Positions 9,351 through 18,029 are shown, counted from the stretch's first letter. The stretch: 64,000 nt of DNA from a virus (IMGVR_UViG_3300034104_005687:248001-312000), one strand, 5' to 3'. A program made the numbers and translations. Notes: generated by a model from the letters alone, not told the origin.

Positions 9351-9858
9351 CAAATTTGGACAATTGATTTTTAACGAGCACGATGTTGTTCACTTGTATA
9401 TGCAAGGACATGACCCATTGGTTCTGAATCATTTGTTGGTAGACAATACCATTGACCTAGAAACTGCTGCACACATTTTGGACAATGTGCCTGCATTTAT
9501 CCGGTACGATGAACTGGTGCAACAACAGTCGCTCGAAGAGTGGGATCATCGTTGTCAAGCCAACTGGTACATGCCACAAAGCTACAAAGATTTAGACATT
9601 GCCAAGTATGTGTTAGAGCTATGTGAGTCGGACACTGAACTACAGAGATGTGGGCATGAACTCATGCTGTTTCAAGAACGCAACCTGTTTGATCTATTGC
9701 GATATCTCAAATATCTAGTGGATGTAATGACTGAGAATCAACTGATTTGGGGTGTGGGCCGAGGCAGCAGTGTTGCCAGCTTTGTGCTGTACAAACTGAA
9801 AGTTCACCGAATCAACAGCATGTACTACGAATTAGATCCTGCTGAATTTTTACGTTAA
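9340..9858 (+). CDS. DnaE (family C polymerase) palm fragment, lacks catalytic Asp
   Basis: 172 residues from the ATG at 9340, which sits inside the previous gene's last codons; an in-frame Met at 9286 would overlap by 65 nt and is less likely. The C-terminal part (GVGRGSSVASFVLYKLKVHR...DPAEFLR) matches the bacterial DnaE palm motif GPGRGSGAGSLVAYALxITxxDPLxxxLLFERFLN. The preceding helix (ERNLFDLLRYLKYLVDVM) also fits DnaE. The protein stops immediately before where DnaE carries the catalytic DFDxDF, so it cannot be a polymerase by itself. The phage has its own family B polymerase at 55 kb. A binding or decoy role is possible but unknown. Confidence 0.55.
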   Translation: MRTDKFGQLIFNEHDVVHLYMQGHDPLVLNHLLVDNTIDLETAAHILDNVPAFIRYDELVQQQSLEEWDHRCQANWYMPQSYKDLDIAKYVLELCESDTELQRCGHELMLFQERNLFDLLRYLKYLVDVMTENQLIWGVGRGSSVASFVLYKLKVHRINSMYYELDPAEFLR

Positions 9859-9861
9859 ATA
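9854..9861 (+). promoter_or_regulatory. T4-type late promoter motif (GTTAAATA)
   Basis: 6/8 match to TATAAATA, 19 nt before the ATG at 9881, with a good AAGGAG ribosome binding site (9869-9874) between. It overlaps the end of the previous gene. Confidence 0.45.
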
Positions 9862-9880
9862 TAATTTTAAGGAGACTATT

Positions 9881-10084
9881 ATGACTCAAAAGACTTATCG
9901 AACAGCCCAGGGCAAAACAGTTGACATGGGCCGCTTGGTTCTTCAGAACGAACGAACTCGTGCTGTAGGCAACATGAAGGTCAACGCTCGTGGTGATGCC
10001 GTAGACGACATGAATCGTCCCATCAGCAGCAAAACACAACAAGTGAACCGCCAGTACAACAATCAAACCACACCCAAAAAATGA
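9881..10084 (+). CDS. Small conserved T4-like phage protein
   Basis: 67 residues, basic and polar (YRTAQGKTVDMGRLVLQNE...AVGNMKVNARGD). From memory this short sequence type recurs in T4-like phages of aquatic bacteria, but I know of no assigned function. Strong AAGGAG ribosome binding site, late-type promoter motif upstream, ATGA overlap with the GroES-like gene. Its expression with a co-chaperonin could suggest an assembly role; that is speculation. Confidence 0.6.
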   Translation: MTQKTYRTAQGKTVDMGRLVLQNERTRAVGNMKVNARGDAVDDMNRPISSKTQQVNRQYNNQTTPKK

Positions 10085-10482
10085 TCAAAGCAGCCTTTTC
10101 AGCACATCGAATTGATCAATCACAACTAAAGCCCTTGCGGGACGCTGTGATTGTGAGTGAAATGAACTTTGACGAACGCCTCTCAAATGGCGGTATTATT
10201 TTGGTCAAAGACAATGGCAAAAGCTCGGGCATTCGGCCGCGATGGGGCCGGGTATATGCTGTGGGCCCGGATCAGAAAGACATCCGAGTAGGCACATGGA
10301 TCTGTGTTGAACACGGACGTTGGACTCGCGGCATTGACATTGAAGATGAAAACGGCAAACAAACTCTACGCAGAGTTGACCCCAAAGACATCATGCTAGA
10401 ATCAGATGAAGAGCCACAGGATACCACGTTCTCAGATGCCATTCACATTGAAGCCAAACCATCACACATGCAACATAACTAA
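10081..10482 (+). CDS. GroES/gp31-like co-chaperonin
   Basis: 133 residues. LKPLRDAVIVSE near residue 18, GGIILVKDN near 40 (mobile-loop region), WGRVYAVGP near 58 and VGTWICVEHGRWT near 77 follow the order of the Cpn10 beta-barrel (LRPLxDRVxV, GGIxLP, GxVxAVGxG, VxxGDxVLx). T4 gp31 substitutes host GroES so that GroEL can fold the major capsid protein, and this protein most likely does the same. No GroEL is encoded in the window, so it would act with host GroEL. Confidence 0.75.
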   Translation: MIKAAFSAHRIDQSQLKPLRDAVIVSEMNFDERLSNGGIILVKDNGKSSGIRPRWGRVYAVGPDQKDIRVGTWICVEHGRWTRGIDIEDENGKQTLRRVDPKDIMLESDEEPQDTTFSDAIHIEAKPSHMQHN

Positions 10483-10715
10483 TGATTAAAAACTGGGATG
10501 TAGAGCAAGTTATTTCTTCTTGCCAAAAAATGTATTACGGTGCCAATGACCCGTATGTAACTGGTTGGAACAACTGGCCTTGCAAACAAGACTTATATCG
10601 TGTAAAATTTGCTGTGGACGAGATGCTAAAGAAAACCAATACGTTCGCCGGTGAACAAGAGTGGTTAGAAGAACACAACAAAGAAAAAGTTTGGAAGGCT
10701 TTAAATGAAGTGTGA
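10482..10715 (+). CDS. Hypothetical protein
   Basis: 77 residues, Trp-rich (NWDVEQVI..., GWNNWPCKQDLYRVKF..., WKALNEV) and predicted mostly helical. No recognised domain. It starts at the A of the previous TAA stop (TAATG) and runs into the Cys-rich microprotein that follows. Confidence 0.55.
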   Translation: MIKNWDVEQVISSCQKMYYGANDPYVTGWNNWPCKQDLYRVKFAVDEMLKKTNTFAGEQEWLEEHNKEKVWKALNEV

Positions 10716-10851
10716 CACCTGTAGAAAACCCGTCTCTCTTGACTGCGATTGGCGCCAAGGCCGTTGTCCGCATCGCCCGCCAATGTTTACGAGTTATCAC
10801 TATAGATTTCTCAATCTAGCAAATTGGATCAAAGGATTATTTAGAAAATGA
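10705..10851 (+). CDS. 48-residue Cys-rich microprotein, zinc-ribbon-like
   Basis: ATG at 10705 in the end of the previous gene; reads MKCDTCRKPVSLDCDWRQGR then CPHRPPMF and a basic C-terminus GLFRK. The C-x2-C ... C ... C-x-H spacing suggests a small metal-binding fold. It is coupled to the next gene by ATGA. I recall similar short Cys-rich proteins in T4-like phages, of unknown function. Confidence 0.55.
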   Translation: MKCDTCRKPVSLDCDWRQGRCPHRPPMFTSYHYRFLNLANWIKGLFRK

Positions 10852-11039
10852 GCAAAGGCACAAGACCTCGTCCTGCTGTGATTTCCCAACAAGAAATTGC
10901 TGCCAGGCATGAAGAAATTTTTGGTAAAAAAGAACCCAAACCCCGATGGGTGCCCCCACCACTTCCCGACGATATGCAAAACGTTGAATCGTCATTTGAA
11001 AAACAACTTGGTAAAAACATTCCACAAGGAAGAACATGA
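10848..11039 (+). CDS. Hypothetical small protein upstream of clamp loader
   Basis: 63 residues, Pro-rich centre (PKPRWVPPPLPDD) and basic ends; likely intrinsically disordered. No recognisable domain. Coupled on both sides (ATGA with the Cys-rich microprotein and with the clamp-loader gene), so it belongs to the replication operon. Confidence 0.5.
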   Translation: MSKGTRPRPAVISQQEIAARHEEIFGKKEPKPRWVPPPLPDDMQNVESSFEKQLGKNIPQGRT

Positions 11040-11959
11040 AAAAACTTTGGGTAGAGCAGTATAGGCCAAACACAGTGGATGGATATGTGTTTGTGGATGA
11101 TAGTCAACGTGACCAGGTACAAAGCTGGATCAACAGCAAGTCTATACCACACTTGATGTTGAGCGGATCAGCAGGCACAGGCAAAACCACACTGGCCAAG
11201 CTGTTGATTCACGAACTAGGTGTGCAGGACTACGACGTAATGTATGCCAATGGATCCAAAGAAGCTCGCAAAGTAGAATGGGTAGACAAACTGATCAGCT
11301 TCTGTCAAACCATGCCATTTGGTGATTTCAAGGTTGTGCTGATCGACGAGGCCGACTACATGAACAAAGATTCAGTTCAGCCTGCGCTGCGTAACCTAAT
11401 GGAAGACTATTCTGAAACTGTGCGTTTTGTTCTTACCTGTAATTATCCGCACAAAATTATTCCGCCTATTCACAGTCGGTGCCAAGGATTTCATATTGTA
11501 AAAACAGATCAAACAGAGTTTACAGCCCGTGTTGCTACAGTATTGGTAACAGAAGGGGTAGACTTTGACTTGGATGTGCTGGACAGCTATGTCAAGGCCA
11601 CATATCCTGATTTGCGCAAATGCCTAAACTTGGTGCAGCTCAACAGTCAATCTGGACAGCTGAATCCTCCAGGTGCATCAGATCGTTCTGCCCGAGACTG
11701 GAAGCTGGAATGTGTGGACCTGTTCAAGAAAGGTCGACTGCGTGAAGCTCGCACCATGATTTGTCAGAATTCTACTCCCGAAGAAGCTGAAGATATCTTT
11801 CGCTGGATGTACGACAATTTGAATCTGTGGGGAAATACTCCAGAACGGCAAGATCAGGCCATTGTGATTATTCGTAACGGACTCGTCAATCACAACTCGG
11901 TAGCAGATGTAGAAATCAACTTGAGTGCTACATTAATTGAATTGGCGCAAATACAATAA
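11036..11959 (+). CDS. 44: Sliding-clamp loader ATPase (gp44-like, AAA+)
   Basis: 307 residues. Opens with LWVEQYRPNTVDGYV, the classic clamp-loader/RFC start. Walker A is GSAGTGKTT (K50), Walker B VVLIDEADYM (about residue 106) and sensor/arginine-finger region HSRCQGF (about 150), the SRC motif of RFC/gp44 subunits. It loads the gp45-like clamp (encoded at 58.6 kb) onto DNA using ATP. The small partner gp62 is not found next to it or elsewhere in the window. Length is close to T4 gp44 (319). Confidence 0.9.
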   Translation: MKKLWVEQYRPNTVDGYVFVDDSQRDQVQSWINSKSIPHLMLSGSAGTGKTTLAKLLIHELGVQDYDVMYANGSKEARKVEWVDKLISFCQTMPFGDFKVVLIDEADYMNKDSVQPALRNLMEDYSETVRFVLTCNYPHKIIPPIHSRCQGFHIVKTDQTEFTARVATVLVTEGVDFDLDVLDSYVKATYPDLRKCLNLVQLNSQSGQLNPPGASDRSARDWKLECVDLFKKGRLREARTMICQNSTPEEAEDIFRWMYDNLNLWGNTPERQDQAIVIIRNGLVNHNSVADVEINLSATLIELAQIQ

Positions 11960-12583
11960 TGCCAGGATCTCAGCAATAGCACGATGAGAACGCACCCCAA
12001 ACGTATATCGGGCGCCTGGAATAGAATAATCTAAATGAAATTTATTGACTATTGAAATTTTGTCAATAACAGACTTTGGTAAGTCATAGTCTTGGTCATC
12101 CCAATACAACAGCATGGTACGGCGATCAGCAGTCAATTCTAAAACCTGATCAAAATAATCCAAGAATCGTTTGCGAGAAAACTTAGAGCAATTATCTGTT
12201 GTAACTATATTGTCTTTGTTGCGATAACGATCAAGATTATTGATTTGAACAATAAAAATATCATCGGTGCTGCGTTGACTCAAAATTTTTAAATTTGCAA
12301 GATGATCGTGGTTTTCATGAAAGTAACAACCAATCCCAAAGTTGTTACAGGGCAAGCCTAATTTCTGAGACAACAGGTATCCAAATGTTTGGTGTTCATC
12401 AAGTCCGATGCCAAACGCAATGCTATTGCCAACAACGTTTATGCTAGTATCGGCACTGTATTTGTTTCTAAAACCTAACTCGTTGAAGCAATAGGTCACT
12501 GTATTGGTTTGATCATATCCAAAACATTTTACTGTTGAATTGGCCAAATTTTTCATGTGTGGCGGGACAAACCATTTTTCCAA
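11933..12583 (-). CDS. SGNH/GDSL-like hydrolase
   Basis: 216 residues on the reverse strand, convergent with and overlapping the clamp-loader 3' end by 27 nt. VVGNSIAFGIGLDE (about residue 50) corresponds to the block I GDSxTxGxG with Asn for Asp (GNS), and the C-terminal YTFGVRSHRAIAEIL could supply the block V His. SGNH enzymes are esterases acting on acylated glycans or lipids. The GNS variant makes catalysis uncertain. It pairs with the sulfotransferase-like gene behind it (31-nt overlap) as a two-gene insertion between replication and nucleotide genes. Confidence 0.55.
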   Translation of the reverse strand: MEKWFVPPHMKNLANSTVKCFGYDQTNTVTYCFNELGFRNKYSADTSINVVGNSIAFGIGLDEHQTFGYLLSQKLGLPCNNFGIGCYFHENHDHLANLKILSQRSTDDIFIVQINNLDRYRNKDNIVTTDNCSKFSRKRFLDYFDQVLELTADRRTMLLYWDDQDYDLPKSVIDKISIVNKFHLDYSIPGARYTFGVRSHRAIAEILALLYLRQFN

Positions 12584-13287
12584 TTTAAAATTTCCTTAAG
12601 AATTTGCGTTTTTTTTGCATAGTCAACACTGGGAATAGACACCAGCTCAGTGCAAAAGTCTCTCTGATTTGCTTGTTGATATTGAGCGTATATTGGCTGC
12701 CAAATTTCCCATCTTTTGTGATCAATACTGAGTTGTAGATATTTGAATATAACAGGCAATTTTTGATCCAGCAGCTGGAACAGATCAACATAATTGATCT
12801 TGCACACTGCTGGTATTGTTGCTGGTATTTCATAATATTGCATAAAAGATTTATGACATTCCAACAGAGTTTCTTGTACTAACTGAGCATCGTAATTTTT
12901 ACCAATTGATTCAATTGCAGCAATATAAGGATTTAGAGATTTTGGTATAGTTATCATTGCCCTTGCCATTAAGATTTTGCTATAATCAGTTGTGTCAAAA
13001 ATAATTTTTTTTCCTGGGAGAGTCAATAAGTATTCGAAGTCGTCCTGACTTCCCGGAACAGCATAGATTATACTGTGCTCTGTTGCGTGATCAAAACGTA
13101 TTTTTAAATCTTGTATGCGTAAATGATCTTTGATATAGCTGTGTGCAACAGATCCCATCAATGGATTTGTTCTGATTTTGTGTTTGACTCCATCCAGCGT
13201 TTGATAAAAAGTATCGCCGCGAAGAAATGAAATAGACCAATTCAAAAATGTAAACCCGCACCCACCAGGACCAATTGTTAACAACAT
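12553..13287 (-). CDS. Sulfotransferase-like P-loop protein
   Basis: 244 residues. The N-terminus LLTIGPGGCGFTFLNWSISFL looks like the PAPS-binding 5'-phosphosulfate loop of sulfotransferases (GxxxSGTTxL). The body is helical with a KKIIFDTTDYSKIL strand. Overlaps the SGNH-like gene downstream. Two other genes in the window (22200, 25274) start with a comparable loop, so the phage appears to carry a set of them. Family-level call only; substrate unknown. Confidence 0.45.
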   Translation of the reverse strand: MLLTIGPGGCGFTFLNWSISFLRGDTFYQTLDGVKHKIRTNPLMGSVAHSYIKDHLRIQDLKIRFDHATEHSIIYAVPGSQDDFEYLLTLPGKKIIFDTTDYSKILMARAMITIPKSLNPYIAAIESIGKNYDAQLVQETLLECHKSFMQYYEIPATIPAVCKINYVDLFQLLDQKLPVIFKYLQLSIDHKRWEIWQPIYAQYQQANQRDFCTELVSIPSVDYAKKTQILKEILNWKNGLSRHT

Positions 13288-13296
13288 AAAGAAACT

Positions 13297-13590
13297 ATGA
13301 GATATCTACTACTTACCTATGTAACCAGACCCAATGGGAAAATTGACGAACAAATGGAGATTAGCCGTCGTGTAAAACAGCGAGATCTTCAAATGTCCAA
13401 TGTAATTCTTGACTTTAAAGAGTTAAAGGTAGTGAAGTGTAGCATGAGCGGCACTGTGATTCCCAGGGATTGGGACCGAATTGTCAGCTACTACCATCAA
13501 CACTATGCATCGACTATAGAACGATTGCTGAAAGAAAACGGCTACGAAATTGTAAAACCTGATCAACAACCGGCAGAAGAATCCAAATGA
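13297..13590 (+). CDS. Conserved hypothetical protein
   Basis: 97 residues (MRYLLLTYVTRPNGKIDEQ...). The N-terminal half is a beta strand/helix mix and the C-terminus is charged. No known domain. Divergent from the sulfotransferase-like gene with only 9 nt between the starts, and coupled to the HAD gene by ATGA. Confidence 0.5.
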   Translation: MRYLLLTYVTRPNGKIDEQMEISRRVKQRDLQMSNVILDFKELKVVKCSMSGTVIPRDWDRIVSYYHQHYASTIERLLKENGYEIVKPDQQPAEESK

Positions 13591-14177
13591 AAGATAGAGT
13601 AATTTTGGTAGATGCAGACGGTGTACTTCTTAACTGGGAATACGCTTTTGCAATCTGGATGGAACAACACGGATTTAAAACAGTGCCCGGCAGTCAATTC
13701 GACTACAGCATGGGCACACGGTATGCAATTGATGCCGATCAATCCAAGCGATTGATCAAGATGTTCAACGAATCAGCTGCTATTGGATTTTTGCCTGCAC
13801 TCAGAGATGCAGTATACTATGTCAAACGTCTGCACGAAGAACACGGATTTGTGTTTCACTGCATTACCAGTTTGAGCTTGGATCCCAATGCAGGCAAGCT
13901 GCGCGAAATGAATCTAAACAAACTGTTTGGATCAACTGCATTTGAACGTGTGGTGTGTTTGGACACTGGTGCTGACAAAAATGCAGCTCTTGAACCATAT
14001 CGTGATTCGGGACTTTGGTGGGTAGAAGACAAGCCTGAAAATGCCGATGTTGGCCACAACATGGGATTGAAAAGTATACTAATGGAACACGGGCACAACA
14101 TGAAACATGAGTGCCCGTATCCTGTGGTCAAAAATTGGCGAGAAATTTACTCAATAATTGCTCCTCAATCTGAATAA
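13587..14177 (+). CDS. HAD-superfamily phosphatase / 5'-nucleotidase-like
   Basis: 196 residues. VILVDADGVLLNWE gives HAD motif I (DxDGV; D10 and D12), ITSLSLDP (about residue 92) fits motif II, and the WWVEDKPENADVG segment (about 149) fits motif IV with acidic residues. The capped architecture and length agree with phage 5'(3')-deoxyribonucleotidase-like or generic HAD phosphatases. Likely involved in nucleotide salvage, inferred from proximity to replication genes. Convergent with phoH, overlapping by 13 nt. Confidence 0.65.
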   Translation: MKDRVILVDADGVLLNWEYAFAIWMEQHGFKTVPGSQFDYSMGTRYAIDADQSKRLIKMFNESAAIGFLPALRDAVYYVKRLHEEHGFVFHCITSLSLDPNAGKLREMNLNKLFGSTAFERVVCLDTGADKNAALEPYRDSGLWWVEDKPENADVGHNMGLKSILMEHGHNMKHECPYPVVKNWREIYSIIAPQSE

Positions 14178-14995
14178 AGTTTCAAGACATCGCCGATGAT
14201 TTTGTGACGCTGCACATCTCGACTTTCCAGTTCACACACTGCAATTCCTCGAACAGGATGATCTTGCAATCGTTCACACAGATCCAATAGTCCGTTGTCA
14301 CCCGAGGCTCGGTCAGCTTGTTCAACATCACCTGTGATCACAATACGTGAGTTTGTGCCGATACGTGTCATCAGCATCTTGGCCTGTGCTGGGGTCGCGT
14401 TTTGCATTTCGTCTGCGATGATCCACGAGTGTTTGAATGTCCTGCCGCGCATGTAGGCCAGTGGCGCAATTTCAATGACTTGATCTTCAATCATGGCCAC
14501 AATATCTTGTGGTCTATAGTGTTCACGCAATACGTCCAGCAAAGGACGAGTCCATGGTTCCATTTTGGCCACTAGGTTGCCAGGGAGGAATCCGTGTTGT
14601 TCCCCTTCAACTCCCACTGCTGGGCGTGTCATAATGATTCGTTCGCAATCTCCTTCTTTCAGTGCTTTGATAGCAGCTAACATAGCTAGGTAAGTTTTTC
14701 CTGTACCTGCTGGACCTACTGTGACCACAATGTGTTGTGCTGCATCTTGCAGCGCCAGCACCAGTTGTTCTTGGTTTCGTGTTCGAGGGACCAGATCAAT
14801 GCGTCTAGACTGTGGTCTAGGTGCTTGATCAAAACTGATGGTGTTTTCATGGTGTGGCATACGTTTTGCTTGTGCCTTTGCGGCGCGGTTTCTGCTCAAA
14901 GTGTTTACTCCTGGTTGTGCCCTTGTTTGGGCAAGAATATTTACGGTCACAAAAAAATCAAGATATGTGGATACATTATGCTGTGTTTTTACCAT
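14165..14995 (-). CDS. phoH: PhoH-like ATPase
   Basis: 276 residues on the reverse strand. Walker A VTVGPAGTGKTYLAM near residue 95, then RIIMTRPAV and LGFLPGNL-like EQHGFLPGNLVAKM, the PhoH signature region, and Walker B HSWIIADEMQNATP. Sensor-like GTNSRIVITGDVEQAD follows. PhoH is very common in marine and freshwater myophages; its function (RNA helicase/nuclease-linked ATPase) is not settled. An internal Met (MPHHENTIS, about 45 residues in) is an alternative start, since the first 40 residues are not typical of the family. Confidence 0.85.
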   Translation of the reverse strand: MVKTQHNVSTYLDFFVTVNILAQTRAQPGVNTLSRNRAAKAQAKRMPHHENTISFDQAPRPQSRRIDLVPRTRNQEQLVLALQDAAQHIVVTVGPAGTGKTYLAMLAAIKALKEGDCERIIMTRPAVGVEGEQHGFLPGNLVAKMEPWTRPLLDVLREHYRPQDIVAMIEDQVIEIAPLAYMRGRTFKHSWIIADEMQNATPAQAKMLMTRIGTNSRIVITGDVEQADRASGDNGLLDLCERLQDHPVRGIAVCELESRDVQRHKIIGDVLKLYSD

Positions 14996-15050
14996 AAGTA
15001 TTTCTCTATGGCAGACGTTTTGAACGGACTGTGTGCAGCAGATACCGTAT

Positions 15051-15058
15051 CATAAATA
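15051..15058 (+). promoter_or_regulatory. T4-type late promoter motif (CATAAATA)
   Basis: 7/8 match to TATAAATA. 22 nt before the ATG at 15081 of the structural gene, in the short intergenic space upstream of it and divergent from phoH. No clear Shine-Dalgarno follows. Confidence 0.55.
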
Positions 15059-15080
15059 TTTCAATAAACGCACACTGACC

Positions 15081-17216
15081 ATGACTACATCATCTCCTGC
15101 ACCTGTTCCTGTACCGTCACCGTCACCCACTCCGTTGGTAGAAAGCTTTGCACCAAGACCAGTGCGTCCTGCACAGGATCCTGGTGTACCAGTAACCACC
15201 CCAACAGTGGTCCCGGCCAGTGAACGTAAAAGAGCTCCACCACCTGTGACGCCTGGCGCCGGAATAGGCACAAGCGTGACATCCATAAACAGTGTGCCGC
15301 CATTGGCAGATATCACAACTGATGCTGCCGATATTACTCCTGCTTCTACAACCGGCAATACTGTAATACCAACTATAACAAGACCAGGCGGCAATGTAGG
15401 AGCCATACAGTTCAACAACGGCAATGCATTTGGAGGCAATGCTAATTTGACCTTTGCTCAGGGCGGGTTATGGGTCGGAGGCGTGTCAAGTTCAGCAAAT
15501 GCTAGTGGTATAATCACTACCAAAAATGATTTTCGTGCAGGTACTTGGAGTCCTATTAGATCTAGTGCCGAGAACCCTGCGTTTAGTCGACTTCGTTTTG
15601 TTGCAAATGCACCCAACGCAAATACTAGTTTTTATGGGTTCAACAGCGATTATCAAGTAATTCAACAGCAATGCACAGTTGTAACCAATGAAAATGTAAC
15701 TACAACAGCCATGGTATTAATGGAAGGAATCGCATATAATGAGGAGTACGCATCGGTACAACCGGGTACTATTTTTGGCATAAGTGTTAACAATGGGTTT
15801 GGTGACCCCATAAGCACCGGTAATGAATACGGCTGGCAAAGACTTATGCAACTTGATAATTGGGGAACACTTAGTGTCGGCGGCAATATCTCAATAAAAC
15901 CTAATTTTAACTATATTTATAATAATGAGAATCCAAATGAGCCCGGTAGGTTTGGTATTGTATTTGCAGATGGCTCATATCAATGGCATGCACCTATTAT
16001 ACAAAAAGACAGTGCCAATGTTGTGGCAAATGCAAGTATAGTTAATTTTGTAGGCCCTGGTGTCACAGTAACCAATGCAAACGGCATTGCCAATATCAGT
16101 ATCTCTAGCGGAAACATTGTATCAGGCATTGCTGTACAAGAAGAAGGCTCTAACGTAGTTGCCACAGCAAATACCATTAACTTTGTGGGTGCAGGTGTCA
16201 CTGCCAGCAATGTAGGCGGAGTTGCCACCATCACAATTCCAGGAGGCAATGGCTCAGGTATTGTTGTGCAAGAAGAAAGCTCAAATGTTCTGTCTAGTGC
16301 TAGCACACTTAACTTTGTGGGTGCAGGTGTAACAGCAAGTAATGTAGGCGGTGTTGCAACTATTACAGTTCCAGGCAGCAGCGGCATCAGCGGCGTCAAC
16401 ATTCTGTATAATGCCAGCGTTGTAACTGCCAATGCTACCACTATCAACTTCTTTGGACCTTTGGCCAATGTAACCAATGTAGGCGTTGGTAATGCCACAG
16501 ATGTTGGTATTGGATTGACTGTTCAAGATGAAAGCACAGTTGTTACAGGAAATGCAGCCATTGGCACACTTAACTTTCTTGGCGCAGGTGTTACTGTAAC
16601 TGCTGGTCCAACTGGTGTTGCAAACATCACAATTCCCAGTGGCGGTGGCACACCTGGTTCACCAAACGCATCAATTCAATTCAACGATGGGGGCAGTTTT
16701 GCCGGCAACACATATTTTACCTTTAACAAAACCAACGGAAACGTGGATATGGCATTGGGTAATCTCACAGTTTCTAACGGTAATATCACTGGCTACACCA
16801 ATGGCATCCCGCTGGGCTACAAGTACCTGCCTGGAAATTCAGTAACTGGCAATCGTGACATATCTTCATCTGACATAGGAGGCTACATTGTTAAATGGGG
16901 CAATAGCGATATAACACTAACAACTCCTGGTTTTCCTGGCGATAGCAATCTTCCAGTTGGAACAAAGATTGAAATTTTCAATGCAAATCCAACTGGCAAT
17001 GCCAACATTGTGGCTGGCAGTGGTGGTGGTACCAGTACAGTGCTTGTGGGTCCACGTCCCAATGCTGAAGGTATTTTGAGCTACGTGCAAGTTGGTCCTT
17101 ATGAACAAGTGACCATGGTTAAATTAGGAGCATCTGCCAGCAACGTATACACTGGCAACAGTGTGGTTTGGTTCTGCTACGGAAGTGCTTATCCACTGGG
17201 AGTGGCGTACCCTTGA
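15081..17216 (+). CDS. Virion fibre protein with VGAGVTASNVGG repeats
   Basis: 711 residues starting MTTSSPAPVPVP. This start is chosen over an in-frame Met at 15033 because the upstream codons cover the late-promoter motif and because the paralogue at 17268 begins MTISSPAPIPAP. A Pro-rich N-terminus (1-60) is followed by an NVGAIQFNNGNAFGGNANL module, then repeats of about 40 residues (VQEESSNV...NFVGAGVTASNVGGVATITIPG) between about 300 and 500, and the ASIQFNDGGSFAGN motif seen in many phage fibres. Ends in a Tyr/Gly-rich tip. Fibre or baseplate-associated protein by composition. Confidence 0.65.
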   Translation: MTTSSPAPVPVPSPSPTPLVESFAPRPVRPAQDPGVPVTTPTVVPASERKRAPPPVTPGAGIGTSVTSINSVPPLADITTDAADITPASTTGNTVIPTITRPGGNVGAIQFNNGNAFGGNANLTFAQGGLWVGGVSSSANASGIITTKNDFRAGTWSPIRSSAENPAFSRLRFVANAPNANTSFYGFNSDYQVIQQQCTVVTNENVTTTAMVLMEGIAYNEEYASVQPGTIFGISVNNGFGDPISTGNEYGWQRLMQLDNWGTLSVGGNISIKPNFNYIYNNENPNEPGRFGIVFADGSYQWHAPIIQKDSANVVANASIVNFVGPGVTVTNANGIANISISSGNIVSGIAVQEEGSNVVATANTINFVGAGVTASNVGGVATITIPGGNGSGIVVQEESSNVLSSASTLNFVGAGVTASNVGGVATITVPGSSGISGVNILYNASVVTANATTINFFGPLANVTNVGVGNATDVGIGLTVQDESTVVTGNAAIGTLNFLGAGVTVTAGPTGVANITIPSGGGTPGSPNASIQFNDGGSFAGNTYFTFNKTNGNVDMALGNLTVSNGNITGYTNGIPLGYKYLPGNSVTGNRDISSSDIGGYIVKWGNSDITLTTPGFPGDSNLPVGTKIEIFNANPTGNANIVAGSGGGTSTVLVGPRPNAEGILSYVQVGPYEQVTMVKLGASASNVYTGNSVVWFCYGSAYPLGVAYP

Positions 17217-17243
17217 TATTAGCAAGAACTATATTACACGCCG

Positions 17244-17251
17244 ACTAAATA
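17244..17251 (+). promoter_or_regulatory. T4-type late promoter motif (ACTAAATA)
   Basis: 6/8 match to TATAAATA in the 51-nt gap before the structural gene at 17268, 16 nt from its ATG. Confidence 0.5.
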
Positions 17252-17267
17252 TTTTGATAAACACACT

Positions 17268-18029
17268 ATGACTATTTCGTCTCCTGCCCCAATTCCTGCC
17301 CCATTGCCGCCAGTCACTCCGTTGGTAGAGACTTATGCACCAGCACCAGTGCCTGTGCCCCCGCCCACAGTGACCCCGCCAGAAGTATTCAGGCCAGGCC
17401 CCCAACCAGCACCACCGCCTGAACCCGATTATCCTGAACTCAATGCTGAACCCGTGGCACCGCCTGATCCTCAATTGATCCTGGCCCGAGGCAGTGTTCC
17501 TTATGCTGTAGCAGTGTTGGACGAAGGTGATTTGGTTACTCCCAAAGTAACTCAGATGAATTTTATCGGTGCGTCGATCACAGCGTCAGCTGATGGCAGC
17601 CGAGCATCCATACAGGTCAGTCCACAAACTGTGTCCACAGTCAGTGCAGGTACAGGCATACAGGTTGTTGCAGTTCAGGAAAGTAATGGTACCAATTATC
17701 AAGTTATCAATACTTTTACAGAAGTTGTAATAGATCTTGGCACTGTATCAGGTACATTTACTCCCAACAGAAACAACGGCACCATACAAAAACTAACACT
17801 AACTGGCAACATTGTGCTAAACGCACCCAGCAATATGTCAGCTGGGCAAAGCTTGACATTGATTATCAAGCAAGACGGATCAGGAAATCGAGGGTTTACT
17901 CCTGCAAACACATATTTGTTTGCCAGCGGATATCAAACATTGAGTCCCGAAGCCAACGTCACTGATATGCTAAACATGTTCTCTGATGGAACATTTGTCT
18001 ACGCCACTTTGACCAATGGATACGTCTAA
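17268..18029 (+). CDS. Virion structural protein, paralogue of the preceding N-terminus
   Basis: 253 residues. The first 25 residues (MTISSPAPIPAPLPPVTPLVE) duplicate the N-terminus of the gene at 15081. A long Pro-rich linker (about 1-75) leads to one copy of the repeat seen upstream (VAVLDEGDLVTPKVTQMNFIG) and then a beta domain (TLTGNIVLNAPSNM...SLTLIIKQDGSGNRGFTPA) found at the C-termini of phage fibre proteins. Likely fibre or baseplate component. TAATG-type overlap with the next gene. Confidence 0.6.
   Translation: MTISSPAPIPAPLPPVTPLVETYAPAPVPVPPPTVTPPEVFRPGPQPAPPPEPDYPELNAEPVAPPDPQLILARGSVPYAVAVLDEGDLVTPKVTQMNFIGASITASADGSRASIQVSPQTVSTVSAGTGIQVVAVQESNGTNYQVINTFTEVVIDLGTVSGTFTPNRNNGTIQKLTLTGNIVLNAPSNMSAGQSLTLIIKQDGSGNRGFTPANTYLFASGYQTLSPEANVTDMLNMFSDGTFVYATLTNGYV

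Noticed and set aside
15033-15080. Upstream extension (17 residues) of the fibre gene at 15081
   Set aside because: These codons contain the late-promoter motif; the paralogue at 17268 starts at the equivalent of 15081.
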